DNA of 64,000 nt from Natronorubrum daqingense (GCF_001971705.1 NZ_CP019327.1:1860001-1924000), one strand, 5' to 3'; counted from the stretch's first letter, positions 34,840 to 44,295 are shown. The notes: generated by a model from the sequence alone, not told the origin. Program-made: numbers and translations.

Positions 34840-37038
34840 TTACTCCTCGGCGATCCGACTGCCACCCGGCGGCATGAAGTGTTGAATCCGATCCGGACTC
34901 GCAATCTTGCGGACGAACGATTCGTCTTCGAATCGCTCGCGGAACTGTCGGTACACCCGCTTGGCCGCGTCGGCCTGGGCGTAGCGACCCGGCTCGAGTG
35001 AAATCGTGGTCGCGGCCTGTCCCTCGATCGCCGACGACGGGCCGCCGATGACGCGGGTGTAGGGCTCACACTGGATGCCGACGGCGACGTCGACCGGCGT
35101 GTCGTCGTAGTAGGTTCGATCGCCGCGGATCGCGAAGCCGCCTTTCTCGAGGTACTCACCGCTCTCGGGCGTCTTGGTGACCTGATCGGAGTCGACGGCG
35201 TAGACGTCGCCCGCGTACCGGCCGTCCTTCCAGACCGACGCGTAGGAGACGGCGAACTGGGCGGCCTCTTCGAGGCTCGAGTCGGGCAACTCGATGTCGC
35301 TCGAGGACGCCTCGCTCGGGTCCGTCGCTTTGAGGACGGTAACGGGGCCGCCGTGGGCCTGTGTGTGAAACACCGTGTCGCCGGGCTCTAGGTACTTCTT
35401 CACCAGTTCCTCGTTCTGATCTGCGTTTCGGCCGCCGATGACGAGGTAGCCGTCGCTGGTGTGGAACCAGCGGAACCGATCGTACCAGGGCTCGTTCTCG
35501 CGGATCGGAACGGAGGGCATCGAGAGCCACTCTCGATCGTCACGATCCTCCTCGTCCGTCTCCTCGGTTTCGTCCTCGCCGTCGTCCGCCTCCCAGCGCT
35601 CGCGGCGGGCTTTCGCGTCCTCGAGATCCTCGCGAGTGTCTTCGATGGCGGCCAGTGCGCCCTCCTTTTTCTCCTCGACGCGCTTGGCTTCGGTGTAGAG
35701 GCGATCTGCGTTTTGCTCGACGCCCCGGCCCGCCTCGAGATCGACGTACTCGCCGTCGACCTCGATCGTCACCGTCCCCTCGCTGCCGTCGACGTCGACG
35801 ACCGCTTGCGCGGCGTCGATCCCGCGCTCGGCACCCTCCTCGAAGCGGGACTCGATCTCGTCCCACGGGCGATCCTGCGAGCGGGCGTCCTGAATCGTCG
35901 AGAGGATGTCGTCGATCAGTCCGTACTCGGCGTACAGCGATTCGGCCTGCTCCCGAAGCGCGTCGGCTTCCTGCTCGAAGCCGTCGATCGCTCCCTGTTG
36001 TTGATCGATAATCCGTTCGTACTTGGCGATCTCCTCCTCGAAATCCGGACGCTGATCGGTCGGGTCCGGTTCCTGCTCGTCGGCGAGTTCGAGCCGGAAG
36101 AAATAGTCGTCGAGGGCGGCGAGGAAGGAATCGTAGGGCTCGGCGGCCAGTTCGACGTGTTCCTCGAGCGGGAACGGCGTGGCGTCGACGACGCGATCCG
36201 GACTCGAATCGTCTGCGTCTCCGTCGCCGTCACCGTTTGCGTCTCCGTCTCCGTCTCCGGAGTCACCGCCGTTCCCGTCTCCCCCGTCGTCCGCGAAGTA
36301 CATGCGCGGCTCGAAGTTGCTGTTTCGGAGGTCCAGTGCGAGTCGCTCGATCGCCTCGTAGAGGCGGTCGTAGTCGTCCTCGTCGGCGTCGTCGATGTCC
36401 ATCCCCTTCTCGATGCCTGCACGGGTGCAGACCTCCTCGGCGTAGAGTCCGCCGAAGTTCAGTTGCGTCGCGAGGGTTCGAACGACGTCCGTATCCGACT
36501 CCTCCATCTCGCGGTCGAAGGCGTCCCGAGGGACGGTGAGCGGGTTCGTCCTGCTGTCGGGAAATTCGTAGCGCGAGCCCGGAACAACCGTTCGGGACTT
36601 GAGTCGGACGGTCTCGAGACAGTCGATCACCTCGTACTCGCCGTCGGTGACGGCGACGTTTCCCTGTCCGAACAGTTCGACGATGATACGCGTCGTCCCG
36701 TCCTCGCGATCGAAGACGAACTCGAGGATGCGGTCGAACTCGAACTGTTCGACGCCGGCGAAGTCGGCCCCCGAGAGCCGATTTCGGAGCATCATCGCGA
36801 ACTGGGGTGGTCGGCCCGGGGCGTCTGGCACCCGTTCGGGGGCGACCGTATGCGCCCGCTTGATCTCGCCGACTTCGATGATGAGTTCGATGCGCCCGCG
36901 GTCGAAGTCCCGCATCTTGAGGCGAAGCAGGTCGTCGCCGTAGAGATAGGCCTTGTCGACCTTCGCTCCCTCGTAGGTTCCGAACTCTCCGACGAGGGCG
37001 GCGAGGTCGACGCTGGTAAGCTCCCGCTTTGGATCCAT
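34840..37038 (-). CDS. rqcH: NFACT family protein RqcH (Rqc2/NEMF homologue)
   Basis: A 732-residue protein. ATG at 37038 gives the conserved start MDPKRELTSVDLAALVGEFG. The NFACT-N domain (about 1-230) is followed by a helix-hairpin-helix region, an acidic Gly-Asp tract (GDGDGDANGDGDGDADD near 255-275), a long coiled coil (about 330-480; YERIIDQQQGAIDGFEQEAD) and the NFACT-R domain with DGYLVIGGRNADQNEELVKK and HTQAHGGPVTVLK near 530-580. The family binds the 60S/50S subunit with a stalled peptidyl-tRNA and adds Ala tails. The Gly-Asp tract is an unusual low-complexity insert. Together with pelota it gives this window two ribosome-rescue factors. Confidence 0.92.
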   Translation of the reverse strand: MDPKRELTSVDLAALVGEFGTYEGAKVDKAYLYGDDLLRLKMRDFDRGRIELIIEVGEIKRAHTVAPERVPDAPGRPPQFAMMLRNRLSGADFAGVEQFEFDRILEFVFDREDGTTRIIVELFGQGNVAVTDGEYEVIDCLETVRLKSRTVVPGSRYEFPDSRTNPLTVPRDAFDREMEESDTDVVRTLATQLNFGGLYAEEVCTRAGIEKGMDIDDADEDDYDRLYEAIERLALDLRNSNFEPRMYFADDGGDGNGGDSGDGDGDANGDGDGDADDSSPDRVVDATPFPLEEHVELAAEPYDSFLAALDDYFFRLELADEQEPDPTDQRPDFEEEIAKYERIIDQQQGAIDGFEQEADALREQAESLYAEYGLIDDILSTIQDARSQDRPWDEIESRFEEGAERGIDAAQAVVDVDGSEGTVTIEVDGEYVDLEAGRGVEQNADRLYTEAKRVEEKKEGALAAIEDTREDLEDAKARRERWEADDGEDETEETDEEDRDDREWLSMPSVPIRENEPWYDRFRWFHTSDGYLVIGGRNADQNEELVKKYLEPGDTVFHTQAHGGPVTVLKATDPSEASSSDIELPDSSLEEAAQFAVSYASVWKDGRYAGDVYAVDSDQVTKTPESGEYLEKGGFAIRGDRTYYDDTPVDVAVGIQCEPYTRVIGGPSSAIEGQAATTISLEPGRYAQADAAKRVYRQFRERFEDESFVRKIASPDRIQHFMPPGGSRIAEE

Positions 37039-37227
37039 ACCTATACCCTGCCCCGCGCGGTCAAAAAGACGTGTCGCTCCGCCGTGGCGAGGAACGCGCT
37101 CGCAGTCGGAAAGGCTAATCCCCGCCGGACACCTTGCTGATGGTATGAGCGTGACGACCGACGACGGAACCAGACGAGCGAGGACACCGACACCGTCTGG
37201 GACCCACCACACCGGAGGGAAGGTGCC

Positions 37228-37866
37228 ATGAGTCAGTCGGCCGATCGACCGTGGGATCGCGTCTCTAAGTTCCCCACGTTCGTCGACCACTTAGAGGACG
37301 AGGGAGCCTTTTCGGTCCGCGAGATCGTCGACCAACTCGAGGTCGACGTGCCCCTCGACGGCATCGTCTACCACGACCGCGGGATTCGTGCGCCGGGATA
37401 CGACGCGACGTTCGTCCACGAACCGAATCGAAGCCGACCGGCGTTCAGCGTCGAAGTCAACACGATCGGCCCGCGAAACACCTGGGGCGTGTTCGACGCC
37501 CAACTCGCGTGGGACCTCTACCTCCTGCAAACTGACGGCGTCTCCGCGCTCGCGTGGGTGAGCGACGAAGAGTACAAGACCGAGGAGGCGACGCACTTCC
37601 AGACGAAACAAGACGCCCTCGCGGCCGGCAGATTCTCCTTCGGCGTCTTCTGTTACGCCGGCAGCGACTGGGAGGAACGCGTCGATCGAATCCAGCGCAC
37701 CGACGCCCCGGCGTACCTCAAGCGAGACGACGGCACGCCGATCATCCCCCAGACCGCCTCGGAGTTCTACGACTACATCGGCTCGACCGCGACCGAGTTG
37801 CGCCAGAACGGCGGCGGCGCACCGCCGTACCTCGGCATGCTCGAACTCGAGGTCTCGATCGACTGA
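37228..37866 (+). CDS. Haloarchaeal protein of unknown function (212 aa)
   Basis: A soluble acidic protein that begins MSQSADRPWDRVSKFPTFVDH. Motifs visible are IVYHDRGIRAPGYDATF, EVNTIGPRNTWGVFDAQLAW and FGVFCYAGSDWEERVDRIQ. The mix of charged and aromatic residues with no signal peptide or metal cluster suggests a cytosolic alpha/beta fold. I do not recognise a named family. It reads divergently from rqcH (189 bases between starts) and converges on tenA with a 13-base gap. The codon bias is normal for the region, so it is very likely a real gene. Confidence 0.75.
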   Translation: MSQSADRPWDRVSKFPTFVDHLEDEGAFSVREIVDQLEVDVPLDGIVYHDRGIRAPGYDATFVHEPNRSRPAFSVEVNTIGPRNTWGVFDAQLAWDLYLLQTDGVSALAWVSDEEYKTEEATHFQTKQDALAAGRFSFGVFCYAGSDWEERVDRIQRTDAPAYLKRDDGTPIIPQTASEFYDYIGSTATELRQNGGGAPPYLGMLELEVSID

Positions 37867-37879
37867 TCGAACCGCCTTC

Positions 37880-38539
37880 TTAGAGTTCCCAGCCCTCGAG
37901 CGTGTACGCCATCTCCCAGAATCGGTACTCGAGTTTGGCGCTGGTCAGGAACGCCTCCCGCATGGCGTCGTGGTCGCCGGGATACGTCTCGCCACAGTAA
38001 TCGACGAACTCCCGACACCAGGCGGTCGCCTCGCGAAATTCCTCGCTCGTGTACAACTCAATGAACGGGGTGTAGCGGTGCTCTTCCGTCGCGAGGTCGG
38101 CCGCGTGCTCACCGACGTCGAGGTAGCCCTGCATGCACGGATACAGCGCCGCCGCAATCTCCGCGATCGAGCCCTCGTAGGCCGTTCGAACGAGAAAATT
38201 CGTGTACGCGACGCAGGTCGGCGCTTTCTCGACGGCCTCGAGTTCGTCCTGAGAAATCCCGTAGTCGGCGGCGAACTCGCGATGGAGATCCATTTCGTCC
38301 TCGAGGACCTCGTGAGCCACCCCGAGGAGGTGCGTCATCGTCTCCTCGTCGGTGGCTTTCGCGCCGGCGATCGAAAACAGCCGCGCGTAATCGAGCAGGT
38401 ACCGATAATCCTGTCTCACCCAGTGTTCGAACGCCGACTCCTCGAGCGTTCCCGCCGCGAGTTCCCGAACGAAGGGATGGTCTTTCTGTGCGTCCCAGAT
38501 GTGTGTGCCGTCCTCGAGGAGTTGCTCGCTGTATCCCAT
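37880..38539 (-). CDS. tenA: TenA family protein (thiaminase II-like, thiamine salvage)
   Basis: A 219-residue all-helical protein of normal TenA length. Seen: FVRELAAGTLEESAFEHWVRQDYRYL near the N-terminus, split here by my reading into helices 2 and 3; the catalytic Cys in ALYPCMQGYLDVG near residue 138; and FIELYTSEEFREAT with the helix that carries conserved aromatic residues. TenA enzymes hydrolyse aminomethylpyrimidine-type breakdown products of thiamine so the pyrimidine can be reused. A thiamine ABC importer lies 4 kb upstream. A palindrome overlaps its TATA box. Confidence 0.87.
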   Translation of the reverse strand: MGYSEQLLEDGTHIWDAQKDHPFVRELAAGTLEESAFEHWVRQDYRYLLDYARLFSIAGAKATDEETMTHLLGVAHEVLEDEMDLHREFAADYGISQDELEAVEKAPTCVAYTNFLVRTAYEGSIAEIAAALYPCMQGYLDVGEHAADLATEEHRYTPFIELYTSEEFREATAWCREFVDYCGETYPGDHDAMREAFLTSAKLEYRFWEMAYTLEGWEL

Positions 38540-38565
38540 CTCGCGTGTGTATAGCCCCGGACCGC

Positions 38566-38587
38566 TATTATAAGTAATTAGTATAAT
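38566..38587 (-). promoter_or_regulatory. TATA box and overlapping palindrome of the tenA promoter
   Basis: TATTATAA at 38566-38573 centres about 31 bases before the tenA ATG, right for a short-leader transcript. It overlaps a 21-base inverted repeat with perfect 6-base arms, ATTATA (38567-38572) and TATAAT (38582-38587). A repressor binding there would block TBP; this is inferred from position only. Confidence 0.45.
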
Positions 38588-39061
38588 CAGATGATTTCTC
38601 GTCTGGGAGCGAGGCTATCGACGTTACCAGGAGAGAGTGCCACGGTTTCTTATTCAGAATCATGTGCGGAACGAATCGGGCAATCCGGTCACTCCACGTG
38701 CCAACCTTTTGCGCTGCGCTCCCTCGCTGGCACTCGGTCGCTCGGCAAAACGTTGATGAAAAGCACTCCTCCCTCCCCGACCGGTCGGTCGTCGGCCCGC
38801 TCGCTCACTCCGTTCGCTCGCGGTGAGTGCACACGTCTCCGTTTGTACTTGCCGCGAGTTTCACGAATCACGCTGAATAACAAATCCCATTCCAAACTAC
38901 TGTTACAGAAACGCACGCCACAATGGTCCCTCGGTAGGCGAACGGTTCGGGAAGTTGGGCGTGCGAACAGGCAACTCAGTGTCCCATCGGTGAGAGCATC
39001 GTCACTATCGAAGGAGTAGAGCGGTGAGGAACGGGACTGTCGCGCGTTCGACGAGCGCAGC
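38588..39061. other. Non-coding region with haloarchaeal repeat-like sequence
   Basis: The stretch 38701-38834 is composed of short GC-rich inverted elements (for example GACCGGTCGGTC near 38779-38790, and CTCACTCCG facing CGGTGAGTG). It has the 'CGCTCCCTCGC...GGTCGCTCGG' texture I associate with dispersed non-coding repeats in haloarchaeal genomes. A 142-codon open frame crosses it but has no protein-like composition. Confidence 0.45.
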
Positions 39062-41284
39062 TTACGCGAGCGTTTCGCCGAGTGCGTCGAGTGCGGCGTC
39101 GCGGACCGAATCGCGTTCGCCGGGGAGGAATTCGACGTGGCCGTCCTGGCCGCCGACGACGGAAACGCCCGCATCGGGTGCGACGGATTCGATCGCTTCG
39201 CCGAGTTCGCGGACGTCGATCGTCTCGGTCGTCCGGACGTGTAGTTCGTCGTCGCCGAGACCGAGCGTAACGAACGGCGTGTCGGCGCGGTCGCGCTCTT
39301 GACGGTGGAGTTCGTCGAGGAGCAAGACCGTCGTCGGGAAGTTGTAGCGGTGCGTGAACGCGTCCGTGTCGAGCAACGTGATCGTGACGCCGTTTTGGCC
39401 GCGAACCGTGAGGTTCTCCTGGGCCGTCTCGAGTTCGGTCTCGAGTTTCGCGCGGAACTGCTCGGAGACGTGTGCTGCGAGGTCGCCGTCGCCGGGTGCG
39501 TCGCCAACCCCACCGTCTTCGAACAGCAGGTCGATCACGAGTTCGCGCTTGTCCTTGTAGGACTGGTAGAACGCCTCGAGCGAGACGGCTTCGCGGCGTT
39601 CGGAGATGCCGGTTTCGTCGTAGCCGGCCTCGCTCGCGAGGTCGACGTACGCGTCGGGCGTCTCCTCCCAGTAACTGACGGCGGGGAGGTGCTCGAGGTC
39701 GTCGCGAACGTCGTCGTTGACGTGTGCTGCGACGTTTGCGGCGAGTGCACTCGAGGTGAGGTCATCGACGGAGACGTCGGCGAGCGACGGCGTAACGGCC
39801 GTCGAAACGGCGTCGGTGATCTCCTCGTCGGCACGACTGTCGTCGACGACGATCGTCTCCGCGTCGTACAGCGAGAGCATATCGTAACCGTCGACGGATT
39901 CCGCGGTCGAGCCAGCGTCGACCAGGACGACGAGCGGCAGTTGCTCGTCGTGGCGGTCACGGGCTTCGAGCATAGACGTCACGTCGTCCGTCGCGGCGTT
40001 CATGTCGTAGACGCGGCCGTCGAGCGGTCGGCGTTCGAAGTAGTGGTACTCGGCGTCTTCGCGAGTGTGCTTCTCGCGGATCAGCGGCAAGACGGCGCGT
40101 TCGATCGCTGCGCCGGCAACGTAGCCGTCGGCGGTCGCGCCGTGACGAACGATGACAGGGCGCGCTTCCATGACGGCTCGGCGGATCGCCGTCGCGGCGT
40201 CGACGAGTTCGTCTTCGACGGCCTCGACGGGTTCGTGTGCGGCGAGCAACGAAACCTCGGCGGGTCGTGCTTCGGATTCGATCGCGTCCTCGAGTCGCTC
40301 GCGAACCGTCTCAGATTCGTCACCCGAGAGGACCTCGAGCGTCTCGGTTTCGACCTGCAAGTCGCCGTAGTGGCGCTCGACTTCGCCCTCGAGTGCGACG
40401 GCGTCGTCGGTCGAGACGTCGGGGTACGCACGAACGCCGGCTTCTTCGAACGCGGCGCACTCGACGGTCGCCGTTTCGTCGCGGAGTTCGAAGACGGTCG
40501 GACCGCTCGTCTGGCGAACGCCGGTGATCTCGCCCTCGAGGCGGACCACGCTACCGACCTGATCGTCGATCGAGTCGACGGTCGTTCGGTTCAGGGCTGG
40601 TTCGGCGTCGGCTTCCGCCTCGACTTCGGAGTCGGCGTCAGCGATGTCGTCGGTCGCCGGTGTCGATGCGGCGGCGCTTTCGGTTGTAACGGAGCCGCTG
40701 GCGTTCGAGACGGTTTCGGACGCGTCCGGTGGGCTGGCACCGTTGTCCGCTTGACTCGTCTCGTCGACAGCAGCCTGGAGATCGCCGGCTGAGGGTTCCG
40801 CGCCCCCATCGGTCGTGCTCGCATCGGAGTCGCTGGTGGATGCGGCGGTGTCGGTGGTCGATGTGTCGGCGTCGCCACTCGATTCGGTCTGCTCGCTCTC
40901 GTCGTCTTCGGGAAGCTTCTCGGTGGATCCCGTGTCGATCAGTTTGCCGCGGAACTCTCGTTCTCGCTGGCGGATCGACCAGCCGAGGTCGACGTTGTCG
41001 TTGTCCCGAACGCTGAGGACCTGCACGTAGACGTCGTCGCCAGCCTCCCAATCGAGACTTTCGAGACGTTTGTCTAGTTCGCTTCTATGCAACAATCCGG
41101 TGACGTGATCTCCGATGTCGATGAAGACACCGAAGTCGGCGTAGCCGTCGACGGTTCCCCGGTAATACCGGCCGGGAGAGAGGTCTGCAGGGGAGTTGCC
41201 GTCAAATTCGAAGACAGCATCCTCCTCGTGACTCTCGCAGATTTCGCCGTCAACGGGTGTGCCACAGATGATACAGTTACCCAT
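39062..41284 (-). CDS. Zinc finger/S1/OB-fold RecJ-like DHH superfamily protein with degenerate DHH motif
   Basis: A 740-residue protein. Residues 1-20 form a zinc-finger-like CIIC...CESH (Cys4, Cys7, Cys16, His19); about 36-108 is an S1 RNA-binding domain (YYRGTVDGYADFGVFIDIGDH); 120-235 is an acidic Ser/Thr/Asp linker; about 240-320 is a nucleic-acid-binding OB fold. From about 370 the DHH phosphoesterase core begins: motif I is HGATADG (381-387) instead of H-x-D-x-D-G, motif II LVDAGST is kept, and motif III is VVDDSRAD (479-486) instead of DHH. A C-terminal DHHA1-like domain follows. It resembles the archaeal COG1107 RecJ-like group; the substitutions suggest weak or lost nuclease activity. 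Confidence 0.8.
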   Translation of the reverse strand: MGNCIICGTPVDGEICESHEEDAVFEFDGNSPADLSPGRYYRGTVDGYADFGVFIDIGDHVTGLLHRSELDKRLESLDWEAGDDVYVQVLSVRDNDNVDLGWSIRQREREFRGKLIDTGSTEKLPEDDESEQTESSGDADTSTTDTAASTSDSDASTTDGGAEPSAGDLQAAVDETSQADNGASPPDASETVSNASGSVTTESAAASTPATDDIADADSEVEAEADAEPALNRTTVDSIDDQVGSVVRLEGEITGVRQTSGPTVFELRDETATVECAAFEEAGVRAYPDVSTDDAVALEGEVERHYGDLQVETETLEVLSGDESETVRERLEDAIESEARPAEVSLLAAHEPVEAVEDELVDAATAIRRAVMEARPVIVRHGATADGYVAGAAIERAVLPLIREKHTREDAEYHYFERRPLDGRVYDMNAATDDVTSMLEARDRHDEQLPLVVLVDAGSTAESVDGYDMLSLYDAETIVVDDSRADEEITDAVSTAVTPSLADVSVDDLTSSALAANVAAHVNDDVRDDLEHLPAVSYWEETPDAYVDLASEAGYDETGISERREAVSLEAFYQSYKDKRELVIDLLFEDGGVGDAPGDGDLAAHVSEQFRAKLETELETAQENLTVRGQNGVTITLLDTDAFTHRYNFPTTVLLLDELHRQERDRADTPFVTLGLGDDELHVRTTETIDVRELGEAIESVAPDAGVSVVGGQDGHVEFLPGERDSVRDAALDALGETLA

Positions 41285-41401
41285 CTACTCGAACCAAGCA
41301 GTTTCGCCCTAAAACGGTTGTCGAAATGCGCTCGGATATTCGAGCGTCTGAACGAAACACGTAGACTGTATTGTACGTCCGCGTCGAACCGAGAGACGGC
41401 G

Positions 41402-41665
41402 TTACTCGAACACCGGTGAGTCGTCCTCGAGCGCCTCGACGTCGCGGACGATTTTGTGAACGTCTTCGGGAAAGAGCGAGACTTGCACTTCGTTTCCGTC
41501 AGCGTCTTCGAAGACGAGTTTAACGCGTTTATCGCCAAATTCTCGGGCCTCGGCGTCTTCGACCTCGAACAGTTTGACGGTCGCCGACTTGTTCGTCGGG
41601 CCGACGTTCTTGATCGATCCTTCGTTCAACTCCACCATGAACTCCTCGAGCGAGAGGGTGAGCAT
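41402..41665 (-). CDS. Small conserved-looking haloarchaeal protein (87 aa), unknown function
   Basis: Starts at ATG 41665 (MLTLSLEEFMVELNEGS) and contains FEVEDAEAREFGDKRVKLVFED, QVSLFPEDVHKIVRDVEAL. The pattern of strands followed by a helix looks like a small beta-barrel or SPOUT-adjacent accessory domain, but I cannot assign it. It is acidic, soluble and without cysteines. It lies upstream of the RecJ-like gene on the same strand (117-base gap) and may be cotranscribed. The longer frame upstream adds a basic, atypical leader and was not used. Confidence 0.65.
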   Translation of the reverse strand: MLTLSLEEFMVELNEGSIKNVGPTNKSATVKLFEVEDAEAREFGDKRVKLVFEDADGNEVQVSLFPEDVHKIVRDVEALEDDSPVFE

Positions 41666-41782
41666 GGTCGTCGTACGTACTCCGGGTAAAAAACGACACG
41701 GCATCGCTATCGATGGTTCGACTCCCGTGTGGACCACGCTCGGCTACCTTTAAGTTCCACTCAACCCAACGAATGACCCGCT

Positions 41783-42508
41783 ATGGAGCTCACCTGGTAC
41801 GGCCACTCGACGTGGCACATTACGGTCGGAGAAACGGAGCTGCTGATCGACCCGTTTTTCGACAACCCCAAGACGGATCTCGATCCGTCGGACCTCGAGA
41901 CTCCCGATTACGTCCTGTTGACACACGGCCACGCGGACCACATCGCCCACGCCGGCGAGTTTGCCGAGGCGACGCTGGTCGCGACACCCGAACTCGTCTC
42001 CTACTGCCAGGAGGAGTTCGGCTTCGAGGACGCCGTCGGCGGGATGGGGATGAACCTCGGGGGAACCGTCGAGTGTGGCGACGCGTTCGTCACGATGGTC
42101 CGTGCAGATCATACGAACGGCATCATGACCGAGAACGACGCGAGCGGCGGGATGCCCGCCGGCTTCGTGATCTCGGACGCCGACCCAGCAGACGCAGACT
42201 CCTCGTCGACCACGCTGTACAACGCCGGCGACACCAGCCTCATGAGCGAGATGCGCGACGTCATCGGCGAGCACCTCGAGCCGGATGCCGCCATCGTCCC
42301 CATCGGCGATCACTTTACCATGGGGCCCACCCAGGCCGGAATCGCCGTCGACTGGCTCGACGTCGACACCGCATTGCCACAACACTACGACACATTCCCG
42401 CCGATCGAACAGGACCCGGCGGACTTCGAGCAGGCAGTTTCCGACGCAGGTAGCGACGCGGAGGTCGTCGCACTCGAGGGAGACGAGTCGTTCTCGATCG
42501 GGAACTAG
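41783..42508 (+). CDS. UPF0173-type metal-dependent hydrolase (MBL fold)
   Basis: A 241-residue metallo-beta-lactamase-fold protein starting [13 protein letters not shown]. Seen: [13 protein letters not shown] (H-x-H-x-D-H), [37 protein letters not shown] and [14 protein letters not shown], the order and spacing of the UPF0173 group. An intact metal site indicates hydrolase activity on an unknown, probably phosphodiester or lactone-like, substrate. It starts 118 bases from the divergent 87-residue gene. A loop at about residue 135 ([12 protein letters not shown]) is more acidic than in bacterial relatives. Confidence 0.88.
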   Translation: MELTWYGHSTWHITVGETELLIDPFFDNPKTDLDPSDLETPDYVLLTHGHADHIAHAGEFAEATLVATPELVSYCQEEFGFEDAVGGMGMNLGGTVECGDAFVTMVRADHTNGIMTENDASGGMPAGFVISDADPADADSSSTTLYNAGDTSLMSEMRDVIGEHLEPDAAIVPIGDHFTMGPTQAGIAVDWLDVDTALPQHYDTFPPIEQDPADFEQAVSDAGSDAEVVALEGDESFSIGN

Positions 42509-42720
42509 ACGTATCGTTCACCCTCGAGAACTAGAATTCTCAGCTCGACCGGCGACAACAGTTTGCCCGCGAATCGCCCTCCGTTTTGCGTCGTTCAGCA
42601 CCGACGTGAGTGATCGTCGACTCAGCCCACAGGTCGATTTCGAGCCGACCATTGCTCTCGGAAACGTGTTGCAGCGCGTGAACAACGTTTACACGGCTCG
42701 CTGTCGACCCACCGAATGGG

Positions 42721-43116
42721 ATGGCAAAACAAGTCACGACAGTATCAGACGACGGATTCGCCGCGACGAACGAAGTGCGCGATTTCGAGGCGACGATCGA
42801 CCCGAACGGTGAGGAGTCACCGGACACGCTCGAGACGCTCCTCTCTGCGTACGGAAGCTGCTACGTTCCCGCGCTCCGAGTTGGTGGCCAACAACGCGGC
42901 GTCGACGACCTCGGTCGGATCGAAATCGAGACGACGGGTGACCTCAACGACGACGACAAACTCGAGTCGATTTCCTTCGACATTAGCGTCGAAGCCTCGA
43001 TCGACGACGAGACGGGATCGGAGATTATCGAGCGCGCAAACGAACTGTGTAAAGTTCACGATGCGTTGAAATCGGAGCTTCACGCAGAGACGAGTATCCA
43101 AGGCGACGCCGCCTGA
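42721..43116 (+). CDS. OsmC family protein
   Basis: A 131-residue protein beginning MAKQVTTVSDDGFAATNEVRD. Seen: SPDTLETLLSAYGSCYVPALRVG, the helix carrying the first peroxidatic Cys, and ERANELCKVHDALK, with the second Cys. This two-Cys arrangement is the hallmark of OsmC/Ohr proteins that reduce organic hydroperoxides with a dihydrolipoyl-type partner. It is a little short but contains both catalytic elements. Haloarchaea often have several OsmC paralogues; which peroxide this one handles is unknown. The 212 bases upstream contain no gene. Confidence 0.85.
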   Translation: MAKQVTTVSDDGFAATNEVRDFEATIDPNGEESPDTLETLLSAYGSCYVPALRVGGQQRGVDDLGRIEIETTGDLNDDDKLESISFDISVEASIDDETGSEIIERANELCKVHDALKSELHAETSIQGDAA

Positions 43117-43203
43117 GGAACGAGGACGCATCAGACTTCTCCTGTCCGGCGAGTGGAATAAACGAACCCAAGCCACATATTGCACGGCTTCCAGAGAACA
43201 CGT

Positions 43204-44295
43204 ATGTCACGGGGACGGGTGCTGTTGATCGTGTCGGTGGGGGCACTCGTTGTCCTTTCGGGATGTCTCGGAGGATTCGAGGCGGGGAGTGAGCGCGACG
43301 AGACCGAACCGGAACTCGAGGGCGAACTCGAGATTCACCACATCGACGTCGGACAGGCCGATTCGACGCTGCTGGAAACGCCGGCGAACGAGACGATTTT
43401 GATCGACACGGGTGACTGGCGACAGGACGGCGACGGCGTCATCGAGTACCTCGACGAAGAGAATATCGACCGCATCGACCACCTCGTCGCCACACACGCA
43501 CACGCAGACCACATCGGTGGCCACGCGGCCGTCATCGAACACGTCGAAGAACACGGCGACGGCGTCGGCGCAGCCTACGACTCGGGCGTCGCCCACTCGA
43601 GTGCGACCTACGACGACTATCTCGACGCGGTCGAAGCGTACGACGTGCAACTCTTCGAGGTCTCCGAGGGCCACACGCTTGGACTCGAGGGTGAGGCGCT
43701 CGAAGCGACCGTGTTGAACCCGCCCGAGGAACGAAGTGGCGACGACCTCCACTACAACAGCATCGCGCTTCACGTCGAGTTCGACGAGTTCGAGTATCTG
43801 ACGACCGGCGACGCCGAAGACGACGCCGAGGAACGCATGATCGACGAGCACGGCGACTCGCTCGACGCCGACGCGTATCAGGCCGGCCATCACGGCTCGT
43901 CGACGTCCTCGACAGAGGCGTTCCTCGACGGGGTTGATCCGGACGTTGCGGTCGTCTCGAGCGACCTCGAGTCGCAGTACGGCCACCCACACGACGAGGT
44001 GCTCGAGAGCTTCGCCGATCGCGGTATCGAGACGTACTGGACCGGCGTCCACGGAGATATCGTCGTCGCGAGCGAGGGCGACGACGCCTCGCTCTCGACG
44101 AGCGCCGAGCACAACGAGTCGACGGATCCTGCGGTCCTCCTCGATCTCAAACACGATGCAGTCGAGAGTTCGGACTCCTTACAGCCGATATCCTCGATAT
44201 CGGATCAGTCGACGGCTATCGAATCGGACCAGCCGTCGGCTGTCGAGTCGAGCCCACTAGTTGATGGGGCAGTCGCGCCTACTATCGCACCATGA
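43204..44295 (+). CDS. ComEC-like secreted metallo-beta-lactamase lipoprotein
   Basis: A 363-residue exported protein. The N-terminus MSRGRVLLIVSVGALVVLSGC has a lipobox, so it is anchored outside the membrane. The MBL domain (about residues 45-290) matches the hydrolase part of the DNA-uptake protein ComEC: IHHIDVGQADSTLLE, LIDTGDWRQDG, THAHADHIGGHA, TGDAEDDAEERM and AGHHGSSTSSTEAFL. The ComEC competence membrane domain is absent. A Ser/Asp-rich tail follows residue 300. Free-standing versions are common in haloarchaea and may be extracellular nucleases. Its stop overlaps the DUF3006 start codon (ATGA). Confidence 0.85.
   Translation: MSRGRVLLIVSVGALVVLSGCLGGFEAGSERDETEPELEGELEIHHIDVGQADSTLLETPANETILIDTGDWRQDGDGVIEYLDEENIDRIDHLVATHAHADHIGGHAAVIEHVEEHGDGVGAAYDSGVAHSSATYDDYLDAVEAYDVQLFEVSEGHTLGLEGEALEATVLNPPEERSGDDLHYNSIALHVEFDEFEYLTTGDAEDDAEERMIDEHGDSLDADAYQAGHHGSSTSSTEAFLDGVDPDVAVVSSDLESQYGHPHDEVLESFADRGIETYWTGVHGDIVVASEGDDASLSTSAEHNESTDPAVLLDLKHDAVESSDSLQPISSISDQSTAIESDQPSAVESSPLVDGAVAPTIAP

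Noticed and set aside
38591..39019. A 142-codon frame downstream of tenA
   Set aside because: Composition is Ser/Arg-rich with no motif and it runs through repeat-like non-coding DNA.
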